Source: Proteus cibi
Lineage (GTDB): Bacteria; Pseudomonadota; Gammaproteobacteria; Enterobacterales; Enterobacteriaceae
Reading direction: 5' to 3'
Assembly (NCBI RefSeq): GCF_003144405.1
Contig: NZ_PENW01000010.1
Span: 153,894 to 217,893 of the forward strand
DNA length: 64,000 bases
In this document: positions 55,011 to 63,059 of the stretch, one piece after another
Position numbering within the stretch: position 1 is the stretch's first letter
Layout: every line of letters starts with the position of its first letter
The notes under the pieces: model-generated
Databases searched by the model: none
Told to the model about the DNA's origin: nothing
What the model saw: the letters and a program-made list of their open reading frames with translations, nothing else
Program-made: the position numbers and the translations under genes

Positions 55011-57314
55011 TTAACTCTTTAATCCACTAGAGTGTTGCTGTGAAATTTCTTTAGCACCTTTATCTTTCAATACGTCATCTAAAGCTTTCGCAACACCAGG
55101 GCCATCCGTGGCTTGTGTTTCAATTTTGATTTCACCAATTTGAACATTACTTTCATTTTTAATGCTTGATTGGTTACTGATCATTTGGCTGGTCATCGGG
55201 TTTAAACTATTTGTCGAAGATAGTGTTAATCCATGATTTAACGCATTCACATCTTGTATTGGATTATAATATCGTACCGCAGGGTTTGACTGTGGCATGG
55301 AATAATTGAGACTGCCTTCGTCAGATAATTTTCGTTCTACTTTCTGAACAACAGTGACTTCTTTTTCAGCATCTTCCATTCCCAAAAAGCTTTTTGCTGA
55401 TTGCCAAATTCCTTTTATGGAATCAATACCTTCATTAACCCAACCTAATATTTTCTCTATATATTCCCACATCCAACTAAATACATTCACCACAGCATCA
55501 GAGACAAAAATAAAGACATTAATTATTGATTGTCCCCACTCGATAATACTATTAATGCCCGCATTAAGCGCAATAACAAATTGTTCAAATGCATCAGATA
55601 TATAATTCCAAGCAGCAATAACATGTTCAGCAATAGCCTTTGAAGCAATCTTTAGAGATTGAACAAAAACTTGCCATGCTTCCCATACAACCATTATGGC
55701 GTCTTTCAGCGCGGGGTATTGATCCAAAATACTGCCTATCATTGAATCATTACCATTAATAAAATTCATAATATCGTCATAGACGAGTTTAAATGCCGTC
55801 GCTAAAAGGCCAATAACAGCGGCAATGGCTAATATAGGAAGTGCCGTTGCAAGTGTGGCAACTGCCGCAGATACCATCGCGGGTAAATAATAAATAGCAA
55901 CAGCGCTACCAATAGCTGAAAAAAAACCAATAACAAAATCTTTATTCTCAATACAGAAATTAACTAATTTATCAAACCACGTTATGCCTTTTGCAAGGAC
56001 GGGGATAATTATCTCCAAAAAGTTATTTTTTAATTGTGCCGCTAATTGATCAAATTTATTCATTACCGCATTAAGTTGAATAGAACTTTCGATACTTTCA
56101 TCATTAATACCAGAGAATTGTTTTTGCACCCCCATTGTACGCTCTAATTCTTCGCGACCTTTCATCATTAATTCAATGGTTTTTTCATCCACAACACCCA
56201 ATTTTTCTAGCTCTTTTTGGGCCCCCTCAAAGTTCATTTCTTTGACTTTATCGGCGGTTTGTAAAAGCTGTTCAATAGGATCTTCTGTATCATTAAATGC
56301 ATTAGCCATTGCCGTTAAATCCGCTTGAGCAGCTTCTTTTGTACCTCCCATTTCAGCCATGGCACCCGAAAAAGCATCGATATCGATAGCTGCGATACCT
56401 ATTTTTTTACTCAGTTTGTCTAGTGACTCGATTTCTTTGGCACGATCTAATGAAGCAGAGAAAACCTTTTGCAAAGTACCCATAATATCCTTAACACCCG
56501 TGGCGTTAAGAATATAATCCTTCATTTTCTCTACGGTTTTTTGATAGCTTTTACCTGTTTCATCAACACTATCGCCTAATCGACGTTGAGCCTTTGCTTC
56601 TTTAACTGCAGCCTCAATGCCTTGTGTTTGCATTGTGGTAATAAAAGTATCGTAATCGGCACCTAATTGTTTAATCAGTGCATCGATAGCAATTTTACTT
56701 TCTTTATTCTTCTTCTCTGCTTCAGTTAACACTCCCAATTCATTATTCAGTGAGGATAGTTGCTCCTCCATAGCATCATATTCAGCATTGAGACTTGCTA
56801 AAATATGCGCTTCAGCTGCACCGTTGTTATTGACCAATCCTCTTTGATAATCTAATACCGACATAGAACTTTTCAGATCATCAATACGTTGTGTTACTGA
56901 ATTAATTTTGTCTTGCGTTTCACTAATATTAAGATCAATATTTATTGGCTCATTAAGTGATAAACCCAGCATACCCACTAAGATTTCTTGCAAGAATTTA
57001 TCAAACTCTTGAGTTCCCATTAGTGCGCTTTTAACAATGCTTTGAATTGAATTTTCAACGGCTACAGAAGCACTTATAATTTCATCACTATTAAATGAAA
57101 TACTTATGTCATGATCTTCCGGTAGTTCACCAAGATTGAGATGAATTTCTTGAACAAAATTATAGAAACCAGTCATCCCCCCAGAAACACCCTGTTCAAT
57201 ATTTTTCATTTCAGCAAGAATTTCATCTGCTGATTTTCTGATATTTGCTAATGCACTATCAGAGACTTCAGCCTCCAACATCAGTACCTGAGAAAATACC
57301 TGTAATAGAGACAT
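55011..57314 (-). CDS. Tail tape measure protein
   Basis: A 767-residue tail-length ruler. Long helical and coiled-coil segments (residues 130-240; repeated Lys, Glu, Ala) precede a hydrophobic central region with several potential membrane segments (FFSAIGSAVAIYYLPAMVSAAVATLATALPILAIAAVIGLL). More amphipathic helices and a Ser/Asn-rich tail follow. At about 1.5 Angstrom per residue the tube would be near 115 nm, in the range of R-type pyocins. Its ATG overlaps the stop of the chaperone's -1 frame (TAATG). Confidence 0.9.
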   Translation of the reverse strand: MSLLQVFSQVLMLEAEVSDSALANIRKSADEILAEMKNIEQGVSGGMTGFYNFVQEIHLNLGELPEDHDISISFNSDEIISASVAVENSIQSIVKSALMGTQEFDKFLQEILVGMLGLSLNEPINIDLNISETQDKINSVTQRIDDLKSSMSVLDYQRGLVNNNGAAEAHILASLNAEYDAMEEQLSSLNNELGVLTEAEKKNKESKIAIDALIKQLGADYDTFITTMQTQGIEAAVKEAKAQRRLGDSVDETGKSYQKTVEKMKDYILNATGVKDIMGTLQKVFSASLDRAKEIESLDKLSKKIGIAAIDIDAFSGAMAEMGGTKEAAQADLTAMANAFNDTEDPIEQLLQTADKVKEMNFEGAQKELEKLGVVDEKTIELMMKGREELERTMGVQKQFSGINDESIESSIQLNAVMNKFDQLAAQLKNNFLEIIIPVLAKGITWFDKLVNFCIENKDFVIGFFSAIGSAVAIYYLPAMVSAAVATLATALPILAIAAVIGLLATAFKLVYDDIMNFINGNDSMIGSILDQYPALKDAIMVVWEAWQVFVQSLKIASKAIAEHVIAAWNYISDAFEQFVIALNAGINSIIEWGQSIINVFIFVSDAVVNVFSWMWEYIEKILGWVNEGIDSIKGIWQSAKSFLGMEDAEKEVTVVQKVERKLSDEGSLNYSMPQSNPAVRYYNPIQDVNALNHGLTLSSTNSLNPMTSQMISNQSSIKNESNVQIGEIKIETQATDGPGVAKALDDVLKDKGAKEISQQHSSGLKS

Positions 57315-57549
57315 TATCTCTCCTTTGACGCCGCAAGCGCCTCGTTATAACGATTAGTAATCGCGATCTCCCACAGATCAAAGGCTTCCTCTAGATCTAT
57401 GGTTGTTTTGAGCTCTGTGAAGGAGGCGAAACCCGCGGAGATGATGACGGCAAAGAAGCCATCAGCGTTTTTATAATCGACGGGAGAGAACCGCTGAACT
57501 TGCCTAGAAGGTATTGTAGGAAATTTTGGCTCCCGTCTTTGCCGAAAAA
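57314..57549 (-). CDS. -1 frame extension of the tail assembly chaperone
   Basis: An open frame, -1 relative to the upstream chaperone, that lacks a convincing start codon. Its end reads NADGFFAVIISAGFASFTEL, TTIDLEEAFDLWEIAI and NRYNEALAASKER, which is clearly protein-like. It stops in TAATG, with the ATG being the tape measure start. Two heptamers fit the X-XXY-YYZ slippery rule in phase: T-TTT-TTC at 57544-57550 and A-AAT-TTC at 57520-57526. This parallels lambda gpG/gpGT, where a -1 frameshift makes the long chaperone needed for tape-measure loading. Confidence 0.7.
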
Positions 57550-57855
57550 ACTGGTATTGTACTTCAGCATTTCAAGCTCAAGACGAATCAAAGCCTCCCC
57601 ATCAGGCACATGATTATCAATTAAGGTGCTGGTTTTTAGATAAATTTCTTGCCCTTCTTTTTCAACTGCCACATAAGCCATCATTTTTAACATGGCTTCT
57701 TTGCTCACTTCATAATCACCAATTTTAGGTGCATTCGATAAAGGATATTTAGCGAGGATCTCTCGCCCAATCGTTGCAGGTAATCGACTAATAATAAAAG
57801 TATGTTCTTCACGATCACTATCAATAACCGTGATCTCTTTTGGTTTAATTAACAT
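57397..57855 (-). CDS. Tail assembly chaperone, short form
   Basis: A 152-residue protein between the tube and tape-measure genes, the usual position of the chaperone. MLIKPKEITVIDSDREEHTFIISRLPATIGREILAKYPLS is followed by a helical region and a Ser/Pro-rich C terminus (LPSSSPRVSPPSQSSKQP) that looks like an out-of-frame end. The longer frameshift product is described separately. Confidence 0.8.
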   Translation of the reverse strand: MLIKPKEITVIDSDREEHTFIISRLPATIGREILAKYPLSNAPKIGDYEVSKEAMLKMMAYVAVEKEGQEIYLKTSTLIDNHVPDGEALIRLELEMLKYNTSFFGKDGSQNFLQYLLGKFSGSLPSIIKTLMASLPSSSPRVSPPSQSSKQP

Positions 57856-57918
57856 AAGTGAATTCCATAAAAAAGGCGGCCGAAGCCGCCATTAGATGAA
57901 TAAGAATAACGCTAATAA

Positions 57919-58371
57919 TTAACGAGCTCTGACACGATCAAAATCTTGGAAAATAAAGGTGTACTGCTTAGACTTGAGACGTCCTGCACTCGCAACTGAA
58001 TTACCACGGCTACCATTCGTCATTCGACCATTACGAGCCGTAGTCATAGAACCATCACCATAAGAAGCGACTAACGTAATAATATCGCTTGTATGACGAC
58101 GGCCTCGTCTTGCTGTATTTGCATCAAGTAAAATCGCCAAGTTTTCATCTTCTTCACTACCTGCTAATACATTGATCGTTACTGTTTGAGGTGTAGGTGC
58201 TGACCAACTAACTAAATTACCATTAATATCCACTGCGGTTTGTGTGATATCTACTGCTGGTAAATCTAAAGGATCACCATCATCTGCAAATGTGGTAATG
58301 GGAATACCCGCAGGAAATGTATTGCTTGCTTGAATAATTAAACTTAAACCTGTTGCTGAAATATCGTTCAT
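57919..58371 (-). CDS. Tail tube protein
   Basis: A 150-residue protein directly downstream of the sheath gene. VDINGNLVSWSAPTPQTVTINVLAGSEEDENLAILLDANTARRGRRHTSDIITLVASYGDG and a basic C-terminal strand (SKQYTFIFQDFDRVRAR) fit the tube proteins (DUF3277-like, by recollection) that accompany DUF3383 sheaths. It forms the inner tube. Confidence 0.8.
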   Translation of the reverse strand: MNDISATGLSLIIQASNTFPAGIPITTFADDGDPLDLPAVDITQTAVDINGNLVSWSAPTPQTVTINVLAGSEEDENLAILLDANTARRGRRHTSDIITLVASYGDGSMTTARNGRMTNGSRGNSVASAGRLKSKQYTFIFQDFDRVRAR

Positions 58372-58381
58372 TGTTTGTTCC

Positions 58382-59869
58382 TTAAACTAAATTGTGTGAG
58401 CCTTCAACTTTACGAACCCAATCGCCTTTACCGTAAATTAATACATATTTCATGGTGTATTCTGGTAAATTAGAAGGGCCTGTTTCTTCAACGATTTCAG
58501 CGTGGTACCAATAACCTTTATTCTGTACATCGTGCCACGCTAAATCATCACCAGCGGCATCTGTAATGGCGATTTTTTGTAATTCAGTCAACGGCTTACT
58601 AGCGAGAATAGTGCCATTGTTTAATGCTTTCGTGACAGCACTGGCAATAACCATCATAGCTCTTGCTTCACCATCTTTATTCGCGGGAATACCACGAGTG
58701 GAAAGCAATAAGCTTAACCATTGCTGTGCAATATACGCTTTTAACCATTGCTCATTAGTATGAACACTCATATCTAATGGATTAGACGTATTTCCACATA
58801 AAAATCCACGTTGATAGAAACTGATTTCGGTACCAGTAACCGCCGTTTCACCGTAATAGTTCACACGTAATTTATCTAATCGATCCGCTGCTATATCGGT
58901 CTTAACTTGAGAGGGGAAAGTGATACCAAATTGACGATACATATAGTTCGTGGTCGCGTTTGTGCGATCAAAATCTGTTGCTGCCATGATTGCCATCGGT
59001 AAAGCTTGAACAAAAAAGCTATCCTCTGTTTTTAAATTTAATCCCGTTGATGCAGTACCAATTAAGGCTTTACTATAAATTTCGGCTTGTTTATCTGGAA
59101 CTGACAAATAGAGCTGATATTTGACATTTTCACCCGCAATATACTCTGCTAACTCAACACTTTGCTCTACTGAAAGCTCAGTTAAAAATGTTGCACTACC
59201 AAATGAATCGGAAATCGCTTCGGCAGCGATAAATGCTTGCAGTGCCGTTTGTGCGACATTACCTTCAGATGCCTCTCCGTCACTTAACCCCATAGCATCA
59301 GCTAAAGGAGAATGTTCCATGATGATTTTTGCTTTTTCTTGTACACCGCCACTCATCAAAAAAGCACCATCAAGTGCATTAAAAGTAACATAGCAATTTG
59401 CAAATTGAGGCTCGCTTTCCGCGTTTAATTTAGCTTGGATCAGAGAAGCAACATCAGCGTAGGACTCCGCATCTTTTAGCGAAATATCCGTTATATTTTT
59501 TGAAATATCCCCGATAGTGACAGTAAATTCACCCTCTTCAATTAACTTTAATTTATCAAGAGTGGCGGCTGGCGTACCAAATAATGTCGGTGCTCGACCT
59601 ACGGGTTCAAAAGAAGCAATTTGTAGCGCTTTAGGTTTACTAATAGGTGCGGGACTAACATAACTAAAATATTGACGCGCAAATTTTGCTTCTGGTGATC
59701 CCGCACCCAGTAATTCATCTACTTGTCCACTCGCAAATTCAAGTACTTTCCCTGCTGGAATTTTAGGATTTGTTGAGAAAATACGAGCGGTCAATTTGCG
59801 CATAGGTGCAGCGGATGCACCAATAACCGCACTCGCAATATCAATATAGCGCGTTTGTTTAATAGACAT
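58382..59869 (-). CDS. Tail sheath protein (DUF3383 type)
   Basis: A 495-residue sheath subunit. ASAVIGASAAPMRKLTARIFSTNP, AVLPMAIMAATDFDRTNATTNYMYRQFGITFPSQVKTD-type central block (FDRTNATTNYMYRQ) and the C-terminal YTMKYVLIYGKGDWVRKVEGSHNLV match DUF3383 sheath proteins of contractile phages. Presence of a sheath makes this a contractile, R-type tail. Confidence 0.88.
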   Translation of the reverse strand: MSIKQTRYIDIASAVIGASAAPMRKLTARIFSTNPKIPAGKVLEFASGQVDELLGAGSPEAKFARQYFSYVSPAPISKPKALQIASFEPVGRAPTLFGTPAATLDKLKLIEEGEFTVTIGDISKNITDISLKDAESYADVASLIQAKLNAESEPQFANCYVTFNALDGAFLMSGGVQEKAKIIMEHSPLADAMGLSDGEASEGNVAQTALQAFIAAEAISDSFGSATFLTELSVEQSVELAEYIAGENVKYQLYLSVPDKQAEIYSKALIGTASTGLNLKTEDSFFVQALPMAIMAATDFDRTNATTNYMYRQFGITFPSQVKTDIAADRLDKLRVNYYGETAVTGTEISFYQRGFLCGNTSNPLDMSVHTNEQWLKAYIAQQWLSLLLSTRGIPANKDGEARAMMVIASAVTKALNNGTILASKPLTELQKIAITDAAGDDLAWHDVQNKGYWYHAEIVEETGPSNLPEYTMKYVLIYGKGDWVRKVEGSHNLV

Positions 59870-59877
59870 ATTTATCC

Positions 59878-60390
59878 TTAAATACGAAATAGATTAGAAA
59901 TAAGTAAATTTGTTGCAGCAGTGTCTAAAGATAACGTACTGGAAAAAGTGACATTAAAATCAAATGAAGGATTATGCTCGTAGCTATTTCCAGCATTTAT
60001 TATCGGCGCTCGTCTAATTTCCGTCGCTCGCTGTATCCCTATTCCCATTTTTCTCATTGATTCAACAAAAGACAGCGAATTAATAATCATTCGAGTCATT
60101 CGAACTAAATCACCTGCTGTTAAATTTGGGTGTTGTTTAATAAAACCTTGAACCTGAAACGTTAATTCGATCAGTTGTTGTTCTTTATGGTTTGCATTAT
60201 TACCTTGAATATTATAATTCCTTTTTTGCCAACCTTGACCAACCTCCTTTATAGGAAAAAACATAATAATATTATTATCTTGTTTTTTCTCTGGCTGAAA
60301 ACCAGCAATAACATCAACATGAATATTTGCTGATTTAAATTGTTTTAATAGTTGTTCACGAATGGCAATATTAATATCATTATCTTTCAT
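59878..60390 (-). CDS. Tail terminator/completion-type protein
   Basis: A 170-residue protein immediately upstream of the sheath gene. LLKQFKSANIHVDVIAGFQPEKKQDNNIIMFFPIKEVGQGWQKRNYNI and LTFQVQGFIKQHPNLTAGDLVRM resemble the small neck/tail proteins encoded at this position in related phages. In a headless particle this protein would cap the top of the tube; that role is inferred from position. Confidence 0.65.
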   Translation of the reverse strand: MKDNDINIAIREQLLKQFKSANIHVDVIAGFQPEKKQDNNIIMFFPIKEVGQGWQKRNYNIQGNNANHKEQQLIELTFQVQGFIKQHPNLTAGDLVRMTRMIINSLSFVESMRKMGIGIQRATEIRRAPIINAGNSYEHNPSFDFNVTFSSTLSLDTAATNLLISNLFRI

Positions 60391-60487
60391 TTCACTTCCT
60401 TAATATAATTCTCCTTTTCTTTTTAAAATTTAATCTCTTTTATTTTATAAATAAATTATTATTACCTATAATTTAATTAAAAGAATT

Positions 60488-60937
60488 TTAATGAATACAC
60501 TCTTGGCGAATATAATCTTGTAAACCTAAAATGATCCGTTCTGACTGCGCAATTCGTTCTCGGAGTATCCAATAATTTCGGATAGCGGTGTCAGTAGGTC
60601 GGGCGGTGTTTGCATTAACCAGGCTGGTGGTGGAAGTGGCTGAAACTTTGGGGCATTCTGCTTTGATATACACCCGCTCAGGAGCACGCTCACTAATATC
60701 ACGCAACTGATCAATTTCTTTTTTTGCATGAACAAGTTCCTGTAAATGACGATTATCAAGTTGATTAAGCTGATTTATTCTTAATTGATAATCTTTATTT
60801 TCCGCAATTTGCTGAATAAGAGATTGATTAATATTATTATACTCATTTCTCAAGGATTTATTTTTATCAATTAGCCAAAGCAATCCTATACCTAGGCATA
60901 AAATCATGATTACCATTATTTTTGATAAATAACTCAT
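60488..60937 (-). CDS. Rz-like i-spanin
   Basis: A 149-residue type II membrane protein: an N-terminal helix (residues 5-24, IMVIMILCLGIGLLWLI) and a periplasmic coiled coil (NQSLIQQIAENKDYQLRINQ onwards). Its ATG overlaps the endolysin stop (ATGA). With Rz1 it fuses inner and outer membranes in the last step of lysis. The Rz1 gene lies inside it in another frame. Confidence 0.85.
   Translation of the reverse strand: MSYLSKIMVIMILCLGIGLLWLIDKNKSLRNEYNNINQSLIQQIAENKDYQLRINQLNQLDNRHLQELVHAKKEIDQLRDISERAPERVYIKAECPKVSATSTTSLVNANTARPTDTAIRNYWILRERIAQSERIILGLQDYIRQECIH
60526..60729 (-). CDS. Rz1-like outer-membrane lipoprotein (o-spanin), nested in Rz
   Basis: A 67-residue prolipoprotein, entirely nested in Rz in a different frame. 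The start at 60729 has AGGAAC seven bases upstream. The signal peptide and lipobox are KKKLISCVILVSVLLSGC, then a short Pro-rich periplasmic part (FQPLPPPAWLMQTPPDLLTP), as in lambda Rz1. Confidence 0.88.
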   Translation of the reverse strand: MQKKKLISCVILVSVLLSGCISKQNAPKFQPLPPPAWLMQTPPDLLTPLSEIIGYSENELRSQNGSF

Positions 60938-61338
60938 AATAACAACCAAGCATCTTCAAAAACTTTTTCAGAATAAGGTTGATAACCAAGTTCAATATTA
61001 ACGATCGCCACAGCTAAAGGAATAGTGATATTTTTTAACTGTGTATTAATTGGGTTATCAACCTCAACACCAATTTCTTTTGATGCTCGGATAATATAAC
61101 CTTCTGTATTATTTTCGTTAGGTGGCGCATAACGATTAATTATTTTTTTAATCGTATTTAAACCATATTTTTTTTGGTATGTTTGTAATAATTTGTAGAT
61201 AGCCCGTATTCCATATTCAGGTGAAATAAATTGGCAAAAATCTTTATCTGTCTGCTGTGTGGATAATCCTTGCCATTTCGAACCGTGTCGGATATTGCCA
61301 GGGTTATTATTACGCTCACCTCGTGCTATTTTAGCCAT
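60934..61338 (-). CDS. Endolysin-like muralytic protein
   Basis: A 134-residue protein in the endolysin position between holin and Rz. GERNNNPGNIRHGSKWQGLS is the NPGNI(R) signature of phage peptidoglycan hydrolases often labelled 'structural protein P5'. EYGIRAIYKLLQTYQKKYGLNTIKKIINRYAPPNENNTEGYI follows. It presumably degrades the cell wall once the holin opens the membrane. No signal peptide is seen. Confidence 0.78.
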   Translation of the reverse strand: MAKIARGERNNNPGNIRHGSKWQGLSTQQTDKDFCQFISPEYGIRAIYKLLQTYQKKYGLNTIKKIINRYAPPNENNTEGYIIRASKEIGVEVDNPINTQLKNITIPLAVAIVNIELGYQPYSEKVFEDAWLLL

Positions 61339-61639
61339 TTTTAACTCCTGCTCTTCCTTTAAGGAGTTTACTCACGGAATCTACTCCGACATAGCCAATA
61401 AACACACTGGCTAAATAAGCAAACTCATGATTAATATTAAATAAAATTAAAATATCTTTAATAAACCAAGCAAACATTGCACACATCAGCCCATCTATAG
61501 AGGTTTTTTTCCATCCTCCGCCGTTATATAAACCTCGAAGAATAGCCATTCCTCCAGCGAGAGAGGCTGATACTCCTTGCTCTTTCATTGAAGAAAGGGC
61601 AATAAATATCTGTTCCCATAGATCTGGATTTTCTTTCAT
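61331..61639 (-). CDS. Holin (lambda S / HP1 type)
   Basis: A 102-residue protein with three hydrophobic segments. SSMKEQGVSASLAGGMAILRGLYNGGGWKKTSIDGLMCAMFAWFIKDIL and AYLASVFIGYVGVDSVSKLL match lambda-family holins (HP1-like). It sets the timing of lysis. It is the first gene after the late promoter and overlaps the endolysin gene by eight bases. Confidence 0.88.
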   Translation of the reverse strand: MKENPDLWEQIFIALSSMKEQGVSASLAGGMAILRGLYNGGGWKKTSIDGLMCAMFAWFIKDILILFNINHEFAYLASVFIGYVGVDSVSKLLKGRAGVKNG

Positions 61640-61745
61640 TGTTTCTCATGGCTTACCTCCAAATAGGAGGAACTGTAATAAATGATATACTCATCCACAG
61701 CACTTAAATCTAAGCTCTGTTTTAACATGAGTATTTTTATGTTTT

Positions 61746-61765
61746 ATTTATCTAATTAGATAAAT
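61746..61765. repeat. 20-bp perfect palindrome between late promoter and holin
   Basis: ATTTATCTAATTAGATAAAT is its own reverse complement with no spacer, 107 bases before the holin start and downstream of two terminators. It is a plausible dimeric-regulator binding site. Confidence 0.55.
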
Positions 61766-61773
61766 GGCGGATA

Positions 61774-61798
61774 TAAAAAAAGACCACATAGTGGTCTT
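61774..61798 (-). terminator. Second terminator before the holin gene
   Basis: AGACCAC/GTGGTCT stem, three-base loop, then T6-7 on the minus strand. Together with the hairpin at 61859-61892 it would stop transcripts from the late promoter unless antiterminated. Confidence 0.85.
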
Positions 61799-61858
61799 CC
61801 ATTGAAGATAGAATTTAACAGATATCGTTAATTTATATTCGTTAAGAAAATAAAGATA

Positions 61859-61892
61859 CAAAAAAGCCCCATTTTTGAAATGGGGCTTTTAT
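61859..61892 (-). terminator. First terminator after the late promoter (tR'-like)
   Basis: AAAAGCCCCATTT/AAATGGGGCTTTT, a 13-base-pair stem with a three-base loop and a T6 tract on the minus strand. It ends about 70 bases downstream of the expected transcription start, as in lambdoid phages. Confidence 0.88.
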
Positions 61893-61937
61893 ATTCTGTT
61901 GTGAGGTCTTTAGATACAAATCTCTCACTGTGGAGTT

Positions 61938-61966
61938 ATAGTATGCTTATTTTTCCTGAAAGTCAA
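61938..61966 (-). promoter_or_regulatory. Late promoter (pR'-like) of the lysis-tail operon
   Basis: TTGACT, exactly 17 bases, TACTAT on the minus strand, between the Q-like gene and the terminators. It matches sigma-70 consensus at 10 of 12 positions. This is the position of pR' in lambdoid phages, where Q loads onto RNA polymerase. Confidence 0.8.
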
Positions 61967-62005
61967 CAATAAGTTTCCACAAAAACAAATAAACAGAGAA
62001 AATTA

Positions 62006-62821
62006 TTACTTAACAGTCACTTCTTGAAGAATTTTTTCTGATAAGGATTCTTCTTTAAAGCATTCTTCAACTAAATGTTCAAACAACGGCTTATAGTTAC
62101 TGTACGCGACCGTTTTAGAAACATTCACCACCGTCTGCACTTGCTCTAATACTTCGCTGAATTTTAAACGAGGATACCCGCGTCCTGAACACTGATTACA
62201 AGGTTTGAAAATAGATATCCCCTGCTTTTCACTCTCTTTTTTATCCACCACTTGACCACGACCATGACAACGACATGCTAAACGAATTTCAGCTTTTCCC
62301 TTACATGTAGGGCAAACAACTCGAGTTGTCTCTCTCACTTCACGGTAAGAAGTCTTATTTTTTGGTTTAATTTTAAGCTCATTTTTAAGATTTCGCTCAA
62401 GCCCTTTAATCGATTTTGAGGTATAGATTTTGGTAGTAAAAACATCAACTTCAATAAATCCATTACTGCAATCAGGGCATACTTTTTTACTTGCAGCACT
62501 TCTTGCGTAATCTTGAAAAGCATAATTAGCAATAATATGTAAAACGTTAGCTTTATCGTTTTCGGTTAATTTATCAATCGCTTTATATTGATAAGCTTGC
62601 GTTAATGCATATTGGTAAAGGCTTTCTATCGCTTCGCTTGGGTTATTAATACTATGTTTAGCTAAAAATAGCTCTATTCCCATACGCCCTTTTCGGGTAG
62701 CGAGACTGATTGATGTCATAACATCGGTGACTGAAAGTGAATCGACCGCTTTAACAGTTCTTACATCGCTTAATACAAGGCTTTTTGGTGAAAAATATTT
62801 AGGTAAGTCTGCTAGTCTCAT
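62006..62821 (-). CDS. Q-like antitermination protein
   Basis: A 271-residue protein of the phage antitermination Q family (Q21/Q82-like). The first 110 residues are helical; the C-terminal part has DnaJ-like zinc ligands in pairs: CPDCSNGF, CPTCKG, CRCHGRG and CNQCSGRGY. Q binds near the late promoter and lets polymerase ignore terminators. The late promoter and two terminators lie just downstream. The gene is divergent from the S24 repressor, so it is probably the repressor's main target. Confidence 0.85.
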   Translation of the reverse strand: MRLADLPKYFSPKSLVLSDVRTVKAVDSLSVTDVMTSISLATRKGRMGIELFLAKHSINNPSEAIESLYQYALTQAYQYKAIDKLTENDKANVLHIIANYAFQDYARSAASKKVCPDCSNGFIEVDVFTTKIYTSKSIKGLERNLKNELKIKPKNKTSYREVRETTRVVCPTCKGKAEIRLACRCHGRGQVVDKKESEKQGISIFKPCNQCSGRGYPRLKFSEVLEQVQTVVNVSKTVAYSNYKPLFEHLVEECFKEESLSEKILQEVTVK

Positions 62822-62996
62822 TTAATGCTCCTTTTGATTTCCTATCACTACTTATTGGTCATCCATGTACCACGACAAGGCATGGCATTTATGCATCTAA
62901 ATCACCCGCATTTTACGGCGTTATCTCAACGTGATTTTTACTTACCACTCTTGCATTGGTTTATTTAGTTAATTTTTTGTGCTTTTTGCACTTTTA

Positions 62997-63011
62997 TTAA
63001 CTAATGGTTAA
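62997..63011. promoter_or_regulatory. Candidate operator of the S24 repressor
   Basis: TTAAC-TAATG-GTTAA, a five-base inverted repeat in the divergent region between repressor and Q. Related half-sites occur nearby: TTAACC at 63021-63026 and GTTAA at about 62968-62972. The cluster resembles a multi-operator control region. Confidence 0.5.
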
Positions 63012-63059
63012 TGCTATATTTTAACCAAAGTGACGTCAAGTAGCAAAGGAAATTAACTG

